From the NCBI GenBank assembly GCA_002083395.1, contig LWDH01000035.1, positions 43,578 through 107,577 of the forward strand: 64,000 nt of DNA. Direction: 5' to 3'. The notes under the pieces were generated by a model. That model had not been told where the DNA came from. It made no database searches and saw only the letters and a program-made list of their open reading frames with translations. The DNA comes from Proteobacteria bacterium SG_bin4 (lineage in GTDB: Bacteria; Pseudomonadota; Gammaproteobacteria; Burkholderiales; Nitrosomonadaceae). Position numbers and translations under genes: made by a program. Below, piece by piece: positions 54,482 to 62,962 of this stretch. Numbering within the stretch: position 1 is the first letter of the stretch; every line of letters begins with the position of its first letter.

Positions 54482-54614
54482 CCTTTGCACGGTGTCATGA
54501 GCGGTACGAGAATAAGGCAAAAATTTGCGAAAAAGCGGAGTTTACACGAGGTAAATGAGCATTTTTCGCGAATTTTTAACGCAATTATCGTGCCGCGTAG
54601 TAACCGTGCAAAGG
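54482..54614. repeat. Imperfect palindromic repeat, family B, copy 2
   Basis: Terminal arms CCTTTGCACGGT (54482-54493) and ACCGTGCAAAGG (54603-54614) are perfect reverse complements, and further interior pairing (GCGGTACGA with TCGTGCCGC) continues inward. The core TAAATGAGCATTTT (54552-54565) is the reverse complement of the core of copy 1, so the two copies lie in opposite orientation around the SQR-TauE pair. Confidence 0.75.
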
Positions 54615-54628
54615 TCTCACAGGATACG

Positions 54629-55798
54629 TCAGCGGATTTGCCGCGGTTCCTCGTTGGCCATTTCCAATATCTGACTCGCCGTCAATTGTCCCTCCATATT
54701 ACCGTCCCAGGTGGCATTGAACGGCAGCGTATTTTGCACATGCTTGGCGTGGTTCAGATAGGCTTGCAACGAAATTTCCGGTTGCGTGACCGGTACTGCG
54801 ACCGCGCGCGGATTGGCTGCGGTTTCGGTCAATAAAGCCTGATTGATTTTTGCTTGCGGGCGCGGGTTGCGTTTTGCTTTCGCGGTGGTGCGCACGGCGC
54901 GCAGCGATTTTTTCAGCAACTGGCCGTGATCGCGCTTGTCGTCTTCCAGTACCGGGTAAGCTTGCAGGTACAAATCATCGCCGCGCCAGCCGAGCAAGCG
55001 CGGCTGGTTCACTACGCGAACCGGCGTGTCGACCGCCACGTTGTTAAAAATACCGACGATGTCCTCCGGGTACATGCGCACGCAGCCGTGGCTGCCGCGC
55101 AAGCCGATGCTCGGCGGTTTGTCGGTGCCGTGAATGGCGTAGTTCGGCCAGTCGAGTTTCAACACATGCGTACCCATTGGGTTATCCGGCCCCGGCGGCA
55201 CGATGGCGGGCAGCGGATTGCCGTTCTTGGCGTGTTCCTTGCGGATCGAAGGCGTTGGAATCCATGCCGGATTGGCTTTCTTCGATGCAACGCGAGTCAT
55301 GCCCACCGGCGTTTTCCATTCCACCCGGCCGATGCCGACCGGATGCGTGATGACGCGCTGCAATTCGCCGGGCTTGGCTTTCGGGTAATAAAACAACCGC
55401 ATCGCCGCGAGATTGATCACGATGCCTTGGCGCGGCGCATCGGGCAACACGAACTGCGTCGGCACCACGACGCGGGTGCCGGCTTTCGGCAGCCACGGAT
55501 CGACGCCGGGATTGGCGCTGACGATTTCTTCATAACCGACGTTAAAACGCCGCGCGATATCCGACAGTGTATCGTCCGGCTGCGCGGTGACGATTTGCAC
55601 CGTGCCGACGACGTCGTCGCGCGCCGCATCGAAACTGAATTCGTGACTGGCCACCGGCATCGGCAGCGATTGAACCCGCGGGGCGGGGGACGGCGCCGGG
55701 CCGGTGCTGAAAGTCTGGCAACCGCTTAACAGAAAAACACTGGCGCAAACACCGTAGGCAAGGCCGTCACGCAAATAGGAAAGTTTATTTTTATACAT
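54629..55798 (-). CDS. L,D-transpeptidase with LysM domain, lipoprotein
   Basis: The protein (about 389 residues from the ATG at 55798) has a lipoprotein signal with SVFLLSGCQTF, a LysM segment (TAQPDDTLSDIARRFNVGYEEIVSANPGVDPW), then a YkuD domain with YAIHGTDKPPSIGLRGSHGCVRMYPEDI, whose catalytic Cys is near residue 240. Such enzymes form 3-3 cross-links in peptidoglycan or attach lipoprotein. A basic C-terminal tail of about 100 residues (AVRTTAKAKRNPRPQAK) has no family match. The longer in-frame start at 55879 would precede the signal peptide and is unlikely. Confidence 0.9.
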   Translation of the reverse strand: MYKNKLSYLRDGLAYGVCASVFLLSGCQTFSTGPAPSPAPRVQSLPMPVASHEFSFDAARDDVVGTVQIVTAQPDDTLSDIARRFNVGYEEIVSANPGVDPWLPKAGTRVVVPTQFVLPDAPRQGIVINLAAMRLFYYPKAKPGELQRVITHPVGIGRVEWKTPVGMTRVASKKANPAWIPTPSIRKEHAKNGNPLPAIVPPGPDNPMGTHVLKLDWPNYAIHGTDKPPSIGLRGSHGCVRMYPEDIVGIFNNVAVDTPVRVVNQPRLLGWRGDDLYLQAYPVLEDDKRDHGQLLKKSLRAVRTTAKAKRNPRPQAKINQALLTETAANPRAVAVPVTQPEISLQAYLNHAKHVQNTLPFNATWDGNMEGQLTASQILEMANEEPRQIR

Positions 55799-56008
55799 AA
55801 AATCAATGAAATTATAAAAAATTGGCGTGACCCACAGCGGCCAATTTACAAGGTTTTGAACGATGGCACAACCGTTCATTGAAACAAATCAAGGAATTTT
55901 CGCCGTCAGTTGATGTGATAGATGAGAGATTGCATCGCATTTTTTGACCGGCAAAATCGAATGCCAGTATGATGAGCGCTTTGAAGCAATATCCGGTCGA
56001 ATCGTTTC

Positions 56009-57721
56009 ATGTCCAAAATTTTCATCAACTACCGCCGCGAAGATAGCGCGGATTACGCAAACCGTTTGTACGACCGGCTAGCCGGTCATTTCGGCGCGGA
56101 TCAAGTGTTCATGGACATCGATCAAATCGAGCCGGGTGAAGTGTTCGATCAAGTGATTCACGATAAGCTGGCGGCGGGACAAGCCGCCGTGGTGCTGATC
56201 GGGTCGCACTGGCTGGAGATCGCCGATGCCAACGGCCAGCGGCGGCTGGACAATCCTGACGATTGGGTGCGGCTCGAGATTGCCGCAGTGCTCGAGCGCA
56301 ATATCCGCGTCATCCCAGTGCTGGTCGGCGGCGCGGCGATGCCGAAATCGACGCAACTGCCCGAATGCCTGGTACCGTTGGCTCGGCGTCAAGCGAGTGA
56401 AATTACCAGTCATGCGCGTTTTCATGCGGATGCCGACAAACTGATCAAGGCATTGGAAAAAATTGTGGGTGTGCCGGTTCCTTCAAAATCTGAACCGCCT
56501 AAAAAACCGGAAGAACCGGAGAAATCCGGTTTACTGCGTTTCGCGGCGATCGCCGGAATCCTCGGAATCGTGTTGGCGGCGGGAACTTATTTTGGAAGGA
56601 CGCCGAATAAATTGGAACCAGAAGTGCCAGTGATCGAACCAATCGCCGCAACAGCAAACATTGGAACAAAACCCGCTCCAGCCAAAGCACCGGTTACGGA
56701 ACAGTCGCAACAAACAACCCCCAGCGCGATTACCCAAGCGGTAATTGAGTCACCCAAAGCCGCAATCATCGAACCGGAAATAAAGCGATTAGATGATAAT
56801 TCGCTTACTGAAACAGATTCTGCTACAGCGAAGGAATCCATCGCAGAGCAACCGCAACAGGGAACGCTCATATCAGCGGATCAATCTGGCGCCGCTCAAT
56901 CTCCGCAAAAAATTCCGCCGATCAAAAGGAAGCCCTTGGTGGAACAGCGCAATGAAGAGCCTCCAATAGAGCAAAAAATATCGACAGTAGAACAGCCTAA
57001 AGTCACTGTCATCGAACCTAAGATGGTGCGCATCCCACCCGGTAAATTCTGGATGGGTTCCCCGGAAAACGAAGAAGGGCGATGGGGTATCGAAGGTCCG
57101 CAACATGAAGTTACGATCAATTATTCCTTTGAAATCGGCAAATACGAAGTGACATTCGACGAATACGACGCGTTTGCCAAAGCAACCCAACGTAAACTGC
57201 CAAGCGATAGAGGTTGGGGGCGTGGCAAGCGGCCGGTGATTAATGTGACGTTTAACAATGCACAAGCGTATGCTCAATGGTTGGCCAAGCAAACGGGTCA
57301 AAAATACCGGCTGCCGACCGAAGCGGAATGGGAATATGCCGCACGGGCGGGTACAAAAACCCGCTACTGGTGGGGAGATGACATCGGCAAAAACAATGCC
57401 AATTGCAACGATTGCGGCAGTCAATGGGATGACAAACAAACTGCGCCGGTGGGGTCATTCAAAGCGAATGCGTTTGGATTACACGATACCGCCGGTAACG
57501 TCTGGGAATGGACGCAGGATTGCTGGCATGACAATTACGGCAACGCGCCGGGTGATGGCTCGGCGTGGCTGGACAAGGACGGCGGTTATTGCAGCAGCCG
57601 GGTTGTTCGGGGCGGTTCGTGGTTTAACTTTCCGGAGTACTTGCGGTCGGCTCAACGTGGCACCGACGACTCCAATGTTATCAACCTCAACCAGGGTTTT
57701 CGTATCGCTAGGGATTTTTGA
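56009..57721 (+). CDS. TIR-domain protein with TM segment and C-terminal FGE-sulfatase-like domain
   Basis: Residues about 3-150 are a TIR domain (KIFINYRREDSADYANRLYDRL, VFMDIDQIEPGEVF, VLIGSHW, WVRLEIAAVLERN), with E90 a candidate NADase glutamate. A single helix (about 176-196, FAAIAGILGIVLAAGTYFG) precedes a long Pro/Glu/Gln-rich linker to about 337. Residues 338-570 form a formylglycine-generating-enzyme-like domain (MVRIPPGKFWMGSPENEE, YRLPTEAEWEYAARAG, GNVWEWTQD, RVVRGGSWFN). The catalytic Cys near GGS of true FGEs is absent, so this part likely binds rather than oxidises. TIR would be cytosolic, FGE-like part periplasmic or outside. Function unknown. Confidence 0.85.
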   Translation: MSKIFINYRREDSADYANRLYDRLAGHFGADQVFMDIDQIEPGEVFDQVIHDKLAAGQAAVVLIGSHWLEIADANGQRRLDNPDDWVRLEIAAVLERNIRVIPVLVGGAAMPKSTQLPECLVPLARRQASEITSHARFHADADKLIKALEKIVGVPVPSKSEPPKKPEEPEKSGLLRFAAIAGILGIVLAAGTYFGRTPNKLEPEVPVIEPIAATANIGTKPAPAKAPVTEQSQQTTPSAITQAVIESPKAAIIEPEIKRLDDNSLTETDSATAKESIAEQPQQGTLISADQSGAAQSPQKIPPIKRKPLVEQRNEEPPIEQKISTVEQPKVTVIEPKMVRIPPGKFWMGSPENEEGRWGIEGPQHEVTINYSFEIGKYEVTFDEYDAFAKATQRKLPSDRGWGRGKRPVINVTFNNAQAYAQWLAKQTGQKYRLPTEAEWEYAARAGTKTRYWWGDDIGKNNANCNDCGSQWDDKQTAPVGSFKANAFGLHDTAGNVWEWTQDCWHDNYGNAPGDGSAWLDKDGGYCSSRVVRGGSWFNFPEYLRSAQRGTDDSNVINLNQGFRIARDF

Positions 57722-57755
57722 CCTTTGTCCTTTGTGCTTTTGCCCTTTGCGGGGT

Positions 57756-57774
57756 GCAGGGGCGTAGCCCCTGC
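57756..57774 (+). terminator. Hairpin after the TIR-FGE gene
   Basis: GCAGGGGC pairs perfectly over 8 bp with GCCCCTGC across GTA, followed by GGGTTTTGGTTTTT. It lies 35 bases after the stop and is a plausible terminator for the TIR-FGE transcript. Confidence 0.55.
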
Positions 57775-57794
57775 GGGTTTTGGTTTTTGGGGTT

Positions 57795-57930
57795 GTAGGG
57801 TGGATAAGCGTAGCGTCATCCACCATAATGCGGTTACATGCGCTGGTGTCCGGTGGATGGCGCTTTGCTTATCCACCCTACGGGGAAGGATTGTGCAGTA
57901 GGGTGGATAAATGCAATGCCATCCACCACA
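57795..57930. repeat. GTAGGGTGGATAAGC inverted-repeat cluster
   Basis: GTAGGGTGGATAAGC (57795-57809) is the perfect reverse complement of GCTTATCCACCCTAC (57867-57881), and a third copy of the arm (GTAGGGTGGATAA, 57898-57910) follows. ATCCACC boxes lie between them (57819-57824) and after the third arm (near 57921). It resembles a widespread bacterial intergenic repeat with a GGTGGATAAGC core. Confidence 0.65.
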
Positions 57931-57969
57931 GCATTACCCGCCAGCGCAGGAAATTTTTTTGAAACAACA

Positions 57970-58884
57970 ATGACAACTATGACCACACTCGGTTTTATCG
58001 GTCTCGGCATCATGGGCAAACCCATGGCCGGGCATTTGATCAACGGCGGACACCGCTTGTTGCTGCATTCGCGCAGCGGCGTGCCGGCGGATTTGGTTGC
58101 GGCAGGTGGCATTGCAGTGCCATCGCCGCAAGCGGTAGCAATGCAGGCGGATATCATCGTCACCATGCTGCCGGATACGCCGGATGTGGAAAAAGTGCTG
58201 TTTGATGACAACGGTATTGCCAGCGGTTTGCAAGCTTCGGCGGGCGGGCGCAAAGTTGTCGTCGACATGAGCTCGATTTCGCCGCTGGCGACGCGCGAAT
58301 TCGCCGCGCGGCTGAACGCGCTCGGACACGATTACGCCGATGCGCCGGTATCGGGCGGCGATATCGGCGCGCAGAATGCCACATTGACGATCATGGTGGG
58401 CGCGAGCCAAGCGGTGTTTGATCGCATCCAGCCGATCCTGGCGTTGATGGGAAAAAGTGTCACGCATATCGGCGATGTCGGCGCCGGACAGGTGTGCAAG
58501 GTCGCCAATCAGATCGTGGTGTCGTCGGCAATCGAAGCGGTGGGCGAAGCGTTGCTGTTTGCATCCAAGGCCGGTGTCGATCCGGCGAAGGTGCGGCAAG
58601 CATTGCTCGGCGGATTTGCCACGTCGAAGGCGCTGGAAGTGCACGGGCTGCGCATGATCGATCGGCGTTTCGAGCCGGGCTTTCGCATCGAACTACATCA
58701 CAAGGATTTGAACATCGCGCTGCAAAGCGCCGCCGAATTGGGCGTGAGCCTGCCGACTACTGCGGCGGTGCGCGAATTGTTTTCCGCCTGTCTCGCGCAC
58801 GGCGGCGCAACATGGGATAATTCCGCCATTGTCAAAATGCTGGAAAAACTGGCCAATCATGAAATTTACAAGCATCCGGAATAA
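57970..58884 (+). CDS. glxR: 2-hydroxy-3-oxopropionate (tartronate semialdehyde) reductase
   Basis: About 305 residues of the beta-hydroxyacid dehydrogenase family: GFIGLGIMGKPMAGHLI (NAD-binding), DAPVSGGDIGAQNATLTIMVGA (substrate segment) and GAGQVCKVANQIVV with the catalytic lysine. It reduces tartronate semialdehyde to D-glycerate. The glycolate oxidase genes lie 148 bases downstream, so it probably serves the glyoxylate-glycerate branch of phosphoglycolate salvage, though a glyoxylate carboligase gene is not in the window. The ATG at 57970 is chosen over an in-frame start at 57838, inside the repeat, and a second ATG at 57979 is also possible. Confidence 0.87.
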   Translation: MTTMTTLGFIGLGIMGKPMAGHLINGGHRLLLHSRSGVPADLVAAGGIAVPSPQAVAMQADIIVTMLPDTPDVEKVLFDDNGIASGLQASAGGRKVVVDMSSISPLATREFAARLNALGHDYADAPVSGGDIGAQNATLTIMVGASQAVFDRIQPILALMGKSVTHIGDVGAGQVCKVANQIVVSSAIEAVGEALLFASKAGVDPAKVRQALLGGFATSKALEVHGLRMIDRRFEPGFRIELHHKDLNIALQSAAELGVSLPTTAAVRELFSACLAHGGATWDNSAIVKMLEKLANHEIYKHPE

Positions 58885-59032
58885 TCCATGGACGTCTCTA
58901 AAAAATCATATTTTGTTACAATACTTTGTTGCTCACAAAAAATATTTCCTTGCATATCAGTAATATGTTGCGTCAATATTTTTTGTTCTCGCCTCGTCTT
59001 GTTTAAAAATCTGAATTTTTAGAGTCGCCCAC

Positions 59033-60487
59033 ATGTCTGTTCAAACCCTAGCCGATCGCTTCCGCTCATTCTTACCACGCGAAGCGGTGTTATTTGAAGC
59101 CGAGGATCTGCGGCCGTACGAATGCGATGGCTTGTCAGCATACCGGCAACTGCCGGGAGCGGTGGTGTTGCCGCAAACCGAGGAACAGATCGTCAAGATT
59201 TTGCAGCTTTGCCACGCCACCCGCACGCCGCTGGTGGCGCGCGGCGCGGGTACCGGTTTGTCGGGCGGCGCGTTGCCGCATGCGCAAGGGGTGCTGATGT
59301 CACTCGCAAAGCTCAATCGCATCATTGCTATCGATCCACTGGCGCGCACCGCACGGGTGCAGCCCGGCGTGCGCAATCTGGCGATCAGCGAAGCGGCGGC
59401 ACCTTATGGTTTGTATTACGCGCCCGATCCTTCGTCGCAGATCGCTTGCTCGATCGGCGGCAATATCGCGGAAAATTCCGGCGGGGTGCATTGCCTGAAA
59501 TACGGATTGACGGTGCACAATATTCTTAAATTGCGGGTGCTGACCATTGACGGCGAATGTCTGGAAATCGGCGGCGACAGCCTGGACAGCGCCGGTTACG
59601 ATTTGCTGGCGTTGATGACCGGCTCTGAGGGCATGCTCGGCATCGTCACCGAGATTACCGTGAAACTGCTTCCGAAACCGGAAAAAGCGCAGCTGGTGAT
59701 GGCGGCGTTCGACGACGTGCTGAAAGCGGGCAACGCGGTGGCGAATGTCATTGCCGCCGGGATCATTCCCGCCGGGATGGAAATGATGGATAAAATCACC
59801 ATCCATGCGGTCGAGGAATTTTTGCACGCCGGTTATGACTTGAACGCGGCAGCGATTTTGCTGTGCGAATCGGATGGCAGCGCCGAGGAAGTCGCCGATG
59901 AAATCGAACGCATCCACACGATCATGCAGCAAAGCGGCGCGACCGGCATCCGCACCTCGCGCGATGAAGCCGAGCGGCTCAAGCTTTGGGCGGGACGCAA
60001 AGCGGCATTCCCAGCCGCGGGGCGGGTGTCACCCGATTATTACTGCATGGACGGCACGATACCGCGCAAGCGTCTGGCGGAGGTGTTGCACGGCATCGAT
60101 CAGTTGTCGCAGCACTATGGGCTGCGGTGCATGAACGTGTTTCATGCCGGCGATGGCAATTTGCACCCGCTGATTTTGTACGACGCCAACCAGCCCGGTG
60201 AATTGGAAAAAGCGGAAGAGTTCGGCGGCAAAATCCTGGAAATGTGTATTCATGCCGGTGGCACGATTACCGGCGAGCATGGTGTGGGTATGGAAAAAAT
60301 CAATCAAATGTGCATCCAATTCAAAACCGATGAGCTGCAGCTATTTCATGCGGTGAAAGCGGCGTTCGATCCTTTGGGGCTGCTGAACCCCGGCAAGGCG
60401 GTACCGACCTTGCACCGTTGCGCGGAATTGGGCGCGATGCACGTGCACCACGGCGAGCTGAAATTCGCGGATTTGCCGCGATTCTAA
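59033..60487 (+). CDS. glcD: Glycolate oxidase subunit GlcD
   Basis: GlcD is the FAD-binding catalytic subunit that oxidises glycolate to glyoxylate. The 484-residue protein has the PCMH FAD domain (GAGTGLSGGALPHAQGVLMSLAKLNRI, CSIGGNIAENSGGVHCLKYGLT), the cap segment, and the C-terminal GGTITGEHGVGMEKI motif. Length is normal. It is the first of glcD-glcE-glcF, with only 5 bases to glcE. In an autotroph the pathway removes 2-phosphoglycolate from RuBisCO oxygenation. Confidence 0.95.
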   Translation: MSVQTLADRFRSFLPREAVLFEAEDLRPYECDGLSAYRQLPGAVVLPQTEEQIVKILQLCHATRTPLVARGAGTGLSGGALPHAQGVLMSLAKLNRIIAIDPLARTARVQPGVRNLAISEAAAPYGLYYAPDPSSQIACSIGGNIAENSGGVHCLKYGLTVHNILKLRVLTIDGECLEIGGDSLDSAGYDLLALMTGSEGMLGIVTEITVKLLPKPEKAQLVMAAFDDVLKAGNAVANVIAAGIIPAGMEMMDKITIHAVEEFLHAGYDLNAAAILLCESDGSAEEVADEIERIHTIMQQSGATGIRTSRDEAERLKLWAGRKAAFPAAGRVSPDYYCMDGTIPRKRLAEVLHGIDQLSQHYGLRCMNVFHAGDGNLHPLILYDANQPGELEKAEEFGGKILEMCIHAGGTITGEHGVGMEKINQMCIQFKTDELQLFHAVKAAFDPLGLLNPGKAVPTLHRCAELGAMHVHHGELKFADLPRF

Positions 60488-60492
60488 TCCCC

Positions 60493-61566
60493 ATGCAAGC
60501 GATCATCGAACAGTATCAAGCCATTATTCGCGCCGCGGCGGACAACCAAACCCCGTTGCAGATACGCGGCGGCGGCACCAAGCATTTTTATGGCAACGCA
60601 CCAGCCCAACAACCGGCTGCATTCTTCGATACCACGGCTTACCACGGCATTGTCGATTACGAACCGACCGAACTGGTGCTGACTGCACGCGCCGGAACCC
60701 GGTTGGCGGATGTCGAAGCGTTATTGGCCGAACATGGTCAAATGCTGGCGTTCGAGCCGCCGCATTTCGGCGCGGCTGCAACCTTGGGCGGTTGCATCGC
60801 CGCCGGTTTGTCCGGTCCGCGCCGCGCTACTGCCGGAGCGGTGCGCGATTTTGTGTTGGGGCTGCGCTTGCTCGATGGAACCGGCAAGGATTTGCGGTTT
60901 GGCGGGCAGGTGATGAAAAATGTCGCCGGTTACGATGTGTCGCGGTTGATGGCCGGGGCGATGGGCACTTTGGGTGTGATACTGGAAGTATCGCTCAAGG
61001 TGTTGCCGAAGCCGCCGGCTGAAGTGACGCTACGATTAGCCATGAGCGAAGCGGCGGCCATCGAACAAATGAACCAGTGGGCGGGTAAACCGCTGCCGGT
61101 TTCCGCGACTTGCCATGCCGACGGCGAATTGTTGGTGCGCTTGTCCGGCGCGGAATCGACGGTTCGAGCCGCTCAAATCAAGCTGGGCGGTGAAGTGCTG
61201 CCGGATAGCGCAGCATTTTGGCAATCAATACGCGAACAAACGCATGGTTTTTTTCAATCCGGCCAACCGCTGTGGCGCTTATCGGTTCGATCCACCGCCG
61301 CGCCGTTGGCGTTGCCGGGAAAACAACTGCTCGAATGGAACGGCGGCTTGCGCTGGTTATCGGGGGGCGATGGCTTGGACGTGGAAACGATTCGCCAATG
61401 GGCGAAAGATGCGGGCGGGCATGCAACATTGTTTCGTAATCTAACATCGCAGCTGCCGGTGTTTCATCCACTGGAACCGGCGCTGATGGCCATTCATCGT
61501 TCGTTGAAACAACAATTCGATCCTGCGGGAATTTTTAACCGCGGAAGACTTTATCCGGATTTATAA
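60493..61566 (+). CDS. glcE: Glycolate oxidase subunit GlcE
   Basis: The 357-residue FAD-binding subunit shows the short PCMH domain with LQIRGGGTKHFYG, DYEPTELVLTARAGTRLADVEALLAEHGQMLAFEPPHFG, and GGQVMKNVAGYDVSRLMAGAMGTLGVILEVSLKVLPKP. GlcE is needed with GlcD and GlcF for glycolate oxidation. The ATG at 60493 follows glcD after 5 bases, and its stop abuts the glcF start. An upstream start inside glcD (60418) is in frame but lies within the previous gene. Confidence 0.94.
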   Translation: MQAIIEQYQAIIRAAADNQTPLQIRGGGTKHFYGNAPAQQPAAFFDTTAYHGIVDYEPTELVLTARAGTRLADVEALLAEHGQMLAFEPPHFGAAATLGGCIAAGLSGPRRATAGAVRDFVLGLRLLDGTGKDLRFGGQVMKNVAGYDVSRLMAGAMGTLGVILEVSLKVLPKPPAEVTLRLAMSEAAAIEQMNQWAGKPLPVSATCHADGELLVRLSGAESTVRAAQIKLGGEVLPDSAAFWQSIREQTHGFFQSGQPLWRLSVRSTAAPLALPGKQLLEWNGGLRWLSGGDGLDVETIRQWAKDAGGHATLFRNLTSQLPVFHPLEPALMAIHRSLKQQFDPAGIFNRGRLYPDL

Positions 61567-62811
61567 ATGCAAACCAAGCTTGCCGATTTCATCAAACACT
61601 CTGCGGAAGGCCAGGAAGCCGACGAGATCCTGCGTAGCTGCGTGCACTGCGGCTTTTGTCTGGCGACATGCCCGACGTATCAGCTGCTGGGCGATGAACT
61701 GGACAGTCCGCGCGGGCGTATTTATTTGATGAAGCAACTGCTCGAAGGGCAACCGGTGACCGAGAAAACCCAGTTGCACCTGGATCGCTGCCTGACTTGC
61801 CGCGCATGTGAAACCACGTGTCCGTCGGGGGTGCGTTACGGTGCGTTGGTCGATATTGGCCGCGGCATCGTCGAGAAACAAGTAAAACGTAATCTGCAAG
61901 CCGAGGCGATGCGCTACTCGTTGCGCAAGATTCTGCCGAACGCATTGTTATTTAATACCTTGTTTAAGGCAGGGCAGATTGTGCGCCCCATGTTGCCATC
62001 CAGTCTGAAGAAAAAAATCCCGGTAAAACTTGGTGCTGCGCAAGCATGGCCGGCAGCGCGGCATGTCCGCACCATGCTGGTACTCGATGGCTGCGTGCAA
62101 CCAACCCTGGCGCCCAATATCAACGCCGCTTGCGCAAGGGTGCTGGATCGAATAGGAATATCGCTGATCAAGGCGGATGAAGCAGGGTGTTGCGGTGCGG
62201 TGACTTTTCATTTGAACGCGCAAGCGGAAGGTTTGGATTATATGCGGCGTAATATCGATGCCTGGTGGCCTTTTGTCGAACAACGGCAAACCGAAGCGAT
62301 TGTCATGACTGCCAGCGGCTGCGGGGTTACGGTGAAGGATTATGGCCATTTGTTAAGCCACGATCGGGATTATGCGGAAAAAGCTGCAAGAATCTCGGCA
62401 ATGACCAAAGACATCAGCGAAATTCTGTACGCCGAAAAAAGCAGACTGCAGGAATTGGTCGAGTCAAAAAAGAACGGGAATCAGACAAAATTAGCGTTTC
62501 ATTCACCCTGCACGTTGCAGCATGGCATGAAAATCCGCGGTGTGGTTGAACAAATACTGTCTTCGGCTGGTTTTGATTTAACTAACGTACCCAATGGACA
62601 TCTGTGTTGCGGGTCGGCAGGAACCTATTCCATTTTGCAACCCGAACTTTCGCAGCAACTGCTAAAAAATAAAGTGGCAGCGCTCGAATCCGGTCAGCCG
62701 GATCAAATCGCGACTGCCAATATCGGCTGTTTAATGCATCTGCAGAATGGCACGACGACTTCTGTGAGGCATTGGATCGAGCTGATTGATCAACGGTTAT
62801 CCGATCTATAG
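61567..62811 (+). CDS. glcF: Glycolate oxidase iron-sulfur subunit GlcF
   Basis: The 414-residue protein has two 4Fe-4S ferredoxin motifs, CVHCGFCLATCPTY near residue 22 and CLTCRACETTCPSGVRYG near residue 75, and two CCG-type domains (DEAGCCGAVTFHLNAQ, NGHLCCGSAGTYSILQPELS). GlcF carries electrons from GlcD/GlcE to the quinone pool. It starts immediately after the glcE stop. The glc order D-E-F is standard. No glcC or malate synthase gene is adjacent. Confidence 0.95.
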   Translation: MQTKLADFIKHSAEGQEADEILRSCVHCGFCLATCPTYQLLGDELDSPRGRIYLMKQLLEGQPVTEKTQLHLDRCLTCRACETTCPSGVRYGALVDIGRGIVEKQVKRNLQAEAMRYSLRKILPNALLFNTLFKAGQIVRPMLPSSLKKKIPVKLGAAQAWPAARHVRTMLVLDGCVQPTLAPNINAACARVLDRIGISLIKADEAGCCGAVTFHLNAQAEGLDYMRRNIDAWWPFVEQRQTEAIVMTASGCGVTVKDYGHLLSHDRDYAEKAARISAMTKDISEILYAEKSRLQELVESKKNGNQTKLAFHSPCTLQHGMKIRGVVEQILSSAGFDLTNVPNGHLCCGSAGTYSILQPELSQQLLKNKVAALESGQPDQIATANIGCLMHLQNGTTTSVRHWIELIDQRLSDL

Positions 62812-62962
62812 CGGATGCCGGTTGCAGATTGAATAATGCTCGTTTCATTTAATATTCTGAATTATTTGTTATACAATCCCGTGCTTATTGTTCGGGCGGA
62901 AAACTGAGCATGCTAAAATGAATTGGTTAATAGATTATTTTATTTGAATATTTGGAGAAAAT

